Of a stretch of 64,000 bases of DNA, positions 60,882 to 64,000 are shown piece by piece. Source of the DNA: Tupaia tana (lineage: Eukaryota > Chordata > Mammalia > Scandentia > Tupaiidae); assembly GCA_026018925.1 (NCBI GenBank), contig JAKSZU010000026.1:14995127-15059126 (forward strand), written 5' to 3'. The translations under genes and the position numbers were made by a program. Each line of letters opens with the position of its first letter. Position 1 is the stretch's first letter. The notes under the pieces were generated by a model. The model had not been told where the DNA came from and did no database searches. It was given only the letters and a program-made list of their open reading frames with translations.

Positions 60882-61179
60882 CGAACATGTCTTGAAAGGA
60901 CTGTTTGCTTTTTAAGAAAAAAGACTTGTTACCATATCCCCAAAGCCAAGTGCAATGTGTGAGCCTGAGGAAGCAGTCAGCAAAGGCTCATTGGCAAGGG
61001 GAGGGAGGAGAATGGAGAGAGGAAGAAGGAGGGAGAAGAGAGAAAGAAAGGAAAGAGGGAGCAAGAAAAGACAAGCAGTTTGAAAGTCACTAGGAATCAG
61101 TTGCCAGGGAGACTGCTTGCTTGGATACCAGCTCCTCAATGCTTTGTTTAAAGTGCTTAACTTCTCAGCTCTCATCTGT

Positions 61180-61330
61180 TCACTGCTGCATGCTAGGCCC
61201 TGTCGTAAGTGCTCTGTATGCATTGTCTGGTCACTGGTCATGGCTACCACCCTAGCCTATAGATGTCACCATTTTATAGCAGGGAAATGGAACAGAAAGA
61301 AGTAACTTACCCAGAGTGTCCTGGCGAGAA
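61180..61330 (-). mobile_element. MIR SINE fragment, antisense
   Basis: CATGCTAGGCCCTGTCGTAA, GTCACCATTTTATAGCAGGG and AAATGGAACAGAAAGAAGTA are antisense MIR. Confidence 0.65.
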
Positions 61331-61649
61331 AACAACTGGGCCAAGCTTTGAGATCTTGATGTCACCCCTTTCCTGGGTACAGATGGCAGCTTTTCCTGTC
61401 TTACCCTTCCTTGAGGGAGCCCTTGTCCCCTTTCCTCTTCTGTTAGGGATAAGGCTACAGCTGGAGAGTGGAGTCGAGAACTGGGGCTGCCAGGCTGAAG
61501 CCAGCACAGGACAAGTGGGAAGCTGTGTAGAAGCTGTGTGGTAGAGGATCTCATGCATGGAAGATATCCTCAAGGACTGATGAAAATGGTTTGGAACTAC
61601 ACAGAAGTGATGTTTGCACAACACTGCGAATATACTAGATGCTTTATTA

Positions 61650-61872
61650 TTTATTTATGTATTTATAAATTTGCCACAGGGCATGTGTGCTCACTGAAGG
61701 GGAGAGGGAGGGGGAGAGAATATCACCCATGGGGGATGGCCATGCTGCAGTCCCTTTACCTCCATTCTCTCAGGATTTGGGGGCATGTATGCACATGTGC
61801 TCACTGTGTCTTAAAGACACAGTCAGCCATGTGGGATCCATCCACCTTAACCACCATGCCACTGACTGAGCC
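61650..61872 (-). mobile_element. Tu type III SINE, older, shortened head
   Basis: (TTTA)n, AATTTGCCACAGGGCATGTG, AATATCACCCATGGGGGATG, CACTGTGTCTTAAAGACACA and GTCAGCCATGTGGGATCCAT; the B-box section is deleted. The ATATGCTTTAA-like repeat flanks it. Confidence 0.72.
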
Positions 61873-61899
61873 AGATCATATGCTTTAAGAGGTTGATTT

Positions 61900-62275
61900 T
61901 GTGTTATATGCATTTTACCTCAATTTTTAAAAAGAAAACAAAAAACTAAACCATTGCCTGTTTATGTCTAGCCCACAAGCTAAGAATGTTTCTACATTGT
62001 CAAATAAGTGGAAAATAATCAAAAGGGGAGTAGTATCTAATGACATGTGAACATTATATAAAATTACATTTTAGTGTCCATAAATACAATTTTACTGGAA
62101 AGCAGCCATACCCATTCATTCACACATCGCCTATGGCTGCTTTCATGTGACAACGGCAGAGCTAAATAGCTAGGACAGAGTCTGAATGGTTGGCAAAGTC
62201 TAAAATATTTACTATACAGCAGCATTTAGCTAAAAAGTTTGCAGACTCCTGCTCTAGATCCTTTCTAGCCAGATG
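61900..62275 (-). mobile_element. hAT-type MITE (same family as 20625), antisense
   Basis: CCATAAATACAATTTTACTG, TATGGCTGCTTTCATGTGAC and GTCTAAAATATTTACTATAC, ending AAAAAGTTTGCAGACTCCTG, match the reverse complement of the hAT family at 54312. Confidence 0.7.
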
Positions 62276-62379
62276 ACAGAAGTCAGGTGGGAAATTCTGG
62301 AGAGACTGGAATGGTTAGAGGGCTCCTGTCTGGAGGCAGAGGGGTGGACACACAGGCTGTCCTTGATAGCAGGTGCCTT

Positions 62380-63143
62380 AGCCTCCTAGGGCTGCTGGAA
62401 CAGGGTGGCACAAACTGGGTAGCTTAGAGCAGAGGTCCCCACCCTTTTTGGCATTAGGGACTGGTTTCATGGAAGACAGTTTTTCCATGGACGGGGGGCA
62501 GAGGGTAGGTGGTTTGGTTTATGAGCACGCATAACCTAGGTCCCTCGGAAGCACAGTTCACAATAGAGTTCACATTCCTATGAGAATCTAATGCCACTGC
62601 AATCTGATCTGACTCAGGGGATAATGCAAGCAATGGGAAGTGGTTGTAAATACAGATGAAGCTTCGCTCGCTTGCCCACTGCTCACTTCCTGTTGTGTGT
62701 TCCTGTTCTGGTAGTGGTCCATGACCTGGGCATTGGAGACCCCTGACTTAGAGCAACAGACATTTACTCTTTCAATGTTCTAAAGGTTAGAAATCTAAAA
62801 TCAAGGTGTGAGCAGAGCCGTACTCTAAAGGCACTGGGGAAGATCCTGCTTTCCTCTTCCCAGCTCCTGGTGGTGGCCAGCCATCCTTGGCATCCTTAGC
62901 TTGCAGCTGTATCAGTCCAGTCTCTGCCTCCATCATCACATGCACCCTCTCTGTGTCTTCATGTCCCCTTCTACTGTGGGTGTGTCTGTGTCCTTTTAGA
63001 AATCATTGGATTAGTGCTCCCCTCATCCTGGTGACCTCATCTTAACTTGATTACATCTGCAGAGACTCTATTTCCAAATAAGGGCAGATTCAGAGGTGCT
63101 AAGTGAACATGTATTTTGGGGGGACACGATCCAACCCAGTACA
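62380..63143 (-). mobile_element. MLT1-type (ERVL-MaLR) solo LTR fossil, split by a hAT element
   Basis: CCTCCTAGGGCTGCTGGAAC, GGGTAGCTTAGAG, then after the hAT element AAAGGTTAGAAATCTAAAAT, CAAGGTGTGAGCAGAGCCGT, GTGACCTCATCTTAACTTGA and GGGGGGACACGATCCAACCC follow an antisense MaLR LTR. Old and decayed, no internal region. Confidence 0.8.
62430..62745. mobile_element. hAT DNA-transposon MITE with 8-bp TSD
   Basis: Ends CAGAGGTCCCCACCCTTTTT and CATTGGAGACCCCTG are inverted repeats. The flanks GCTTAGAG (62422-62429) and ACTTAGAG (62746-62753) form an 8-bp duplication with one change, the hAT hallmark. The inside (ATGGAAGACAGTTTTTCCAT, GAATCTAATGCCACTGCAAT, GATGAAGCTTCGCTCGC) is a very common mammalian hAT MITE. 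It sits in the MLT1-type LTR. Confidence 0.88.
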
Positions 63144-63239
63144 CTGAGCATCCCCCCCCATATCTTTGATTTTAAGTCAGTGAGCATATACTATCCATGC
63201 CTTAACTGATGCACTCTGAAGCTGAGCAGAAAGAAACAG

Positions 63240-63450
63240 AGAAGGACAAATATTAATTAAGCACCTACTAAGAGCCTGGCTAGATACTGTTCTAACACTC
63301 CATTGATCCGACGACAAACCAGTGAGAAAAATGAAGTACGGGAAAGTTAAGCAAGAACTTGCCCCAAGTTTTGTAGCTGACAAGTAGGGGAGCCAGGTCG
63401 CCAACCCAGGCACTCTGCTTCAGAGCCGTATTTAATCTGACAGCCACTTT
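63240..63450 (-). mobile_element. MIR SINE, antisense
   Basis: TTAATTAAGCACCTACTAAG, GCCTGGCTAGATACTGTTCT, TTAAGCAAGAACTTGCCCCA and GGGAGCCAGGTCGCCAACCC are antisense MIR. Confidence 0.75.
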
Positions 63451-64000
63451 GCATGGTTGCTGTTTAAGTTCTCATATTGCAGGTAAGTCAATAGTCTCAG
63501 AGAGGGTGAAAGATTTGGCCAGGGACAAGGGTGAAAGGTGAGCCCAGGACAGTAACCTTGCTCTTTCAAGAACACAGGCATACCTACCCTCCCCATACTT
63601 GTAACATTTCTTCTTTATAAGTATGGAGGACATCTTTGTTTGCCCTCATCCTGGGATGATATCTAGGGATGAAAGAAACTAGCGGATGTAAAAAGAGTCA
63701 TCTGGAGGCTTCAAGTGGGGTTTGGCAAACCCTCAGCTGGCTCTAAGCATTCACCCATGAAAACCTCTTTCAGCCTTTAAAGAATCAAGGTCTTATTGAC
63801 AAAGTACAAAGATGTTGACATGCGCTCAGAGGCTGTGCTGCCCGCTCCAAGGCAAAAGACATAGATCAGGCCGTGAATGTGCTTCCTCGGAGTTCATCAA
63901 TCCTGCCTTTGTTTTGTACATAAGTGAGAATGATCACACTGAGCAAATCCATCATTAGCTTGTGTTCCTTTCCACAAGAATAGGAACACCAGGTAACAGA

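Larger units (their letters stand above)
9161..64000 (+). other. KSR2: KSR2 intron, 3' of the exon (partial)
   Basis: The next expected coding block (TLSVPRWSPQ... and the C1 domain KYWMSQTCTVCGKG) is not found in any frame to the right edge, so the intron is at least 54.8 kb. KSR2 is known for very large introns. Stretches without a named repeat include about 11880-12300, 12430-13400, 17700-18170, 18600-19200, 25620-26040, 26465-26965, 27230-27950, 30030-30715, 57250-57635, 58600-59000 and 59150-59690. They show no gene-like signal that I can support. A hidden lncRNA or nested gene cannot be excluded. Confidence 0.75.

Overview
The window looks like intronic DNA of a euarchontan mammal, almost certainly a tree shrew (Tupaia, order Scandentia). 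The main evidence is the SINE population. About 65 tRNA-derived SINEs are present, roughly one per kb. Most match Tu type III in design: a tRNA-like head with A and B boxes, a CT-rich body and an A-rich tail. A few other elements join a tRNA-like head to one 7SL/Alu-like monomer (as in Tu type I) or to two monomers (as in Tu type II). That trio is the published SINE set of Tupaia. I see no dimeric primate Alu, rodent B1/B2, rabbit C repeat or colugo tandem-tRNA SINE. Species-level assignment is inference.

Only one host coding segment is recognisable: a 185-bp internal exon of KSR2 (kinase suppressor of Ras 2) at 8976-9160, plus strand. It has a strong polypyrimidine tract and AG acceptor, a GTAAGT donor, and 61 complete codons between two split codons. 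The rest is best read as the two flanking KSR2 introns (1-8975 and 9161-64000). I found no other KSR2 exon, no RNA gene, and no promoter or CpG island.

Layout: 1-600 is a TG/AT-rich low-complexity block. 600-8975 holds L2, L1M and DNA-transposon fossils loaded with Tu SINEs, including a SINE inside a SINE inside an L2. After the exon, 9-15 kb is the least repeat-dense part, mainly MIRs and a few young SINEs. 15-36 kb alternates L1M, MER20, MaLR LTR, hAT and L2 fossils with SINEs, and includes a three-in-a-row SINE cluster at 19.8-20.6 kb and a Tu type II copy at 34.6-35.0 kb. 36-54 kb is L1M-rich, with a mariner-like element and two SINEs nested in an MLT1-type LTR (47.3-48.3 kb). 54.3-57.0 kb is a Russian-doll locus: a hAT element containing MER5A, which contains a SINE 3' end, which contains a young 5'-inverted L1 with a perfect 13-bp target duplication. 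57-64 kb has MIRs, SINEs and an MLT1-type LTR split by a hAT element with 8-bp duplications.

Besides Tu types I-III, two further tRNA-like SINE families recur here. I call them SINE-C (about 13 copies) and SINE-E (3-4 copies). There is also a short, internally deleted Tu III form whose two clearest copies share one junction. No novel cellular system is evident; the interest lies in retroposon biology. Repeat names come from memory of consensus sequences and boundaries are approximate unless a target-site duplication (TSD) is quoted.
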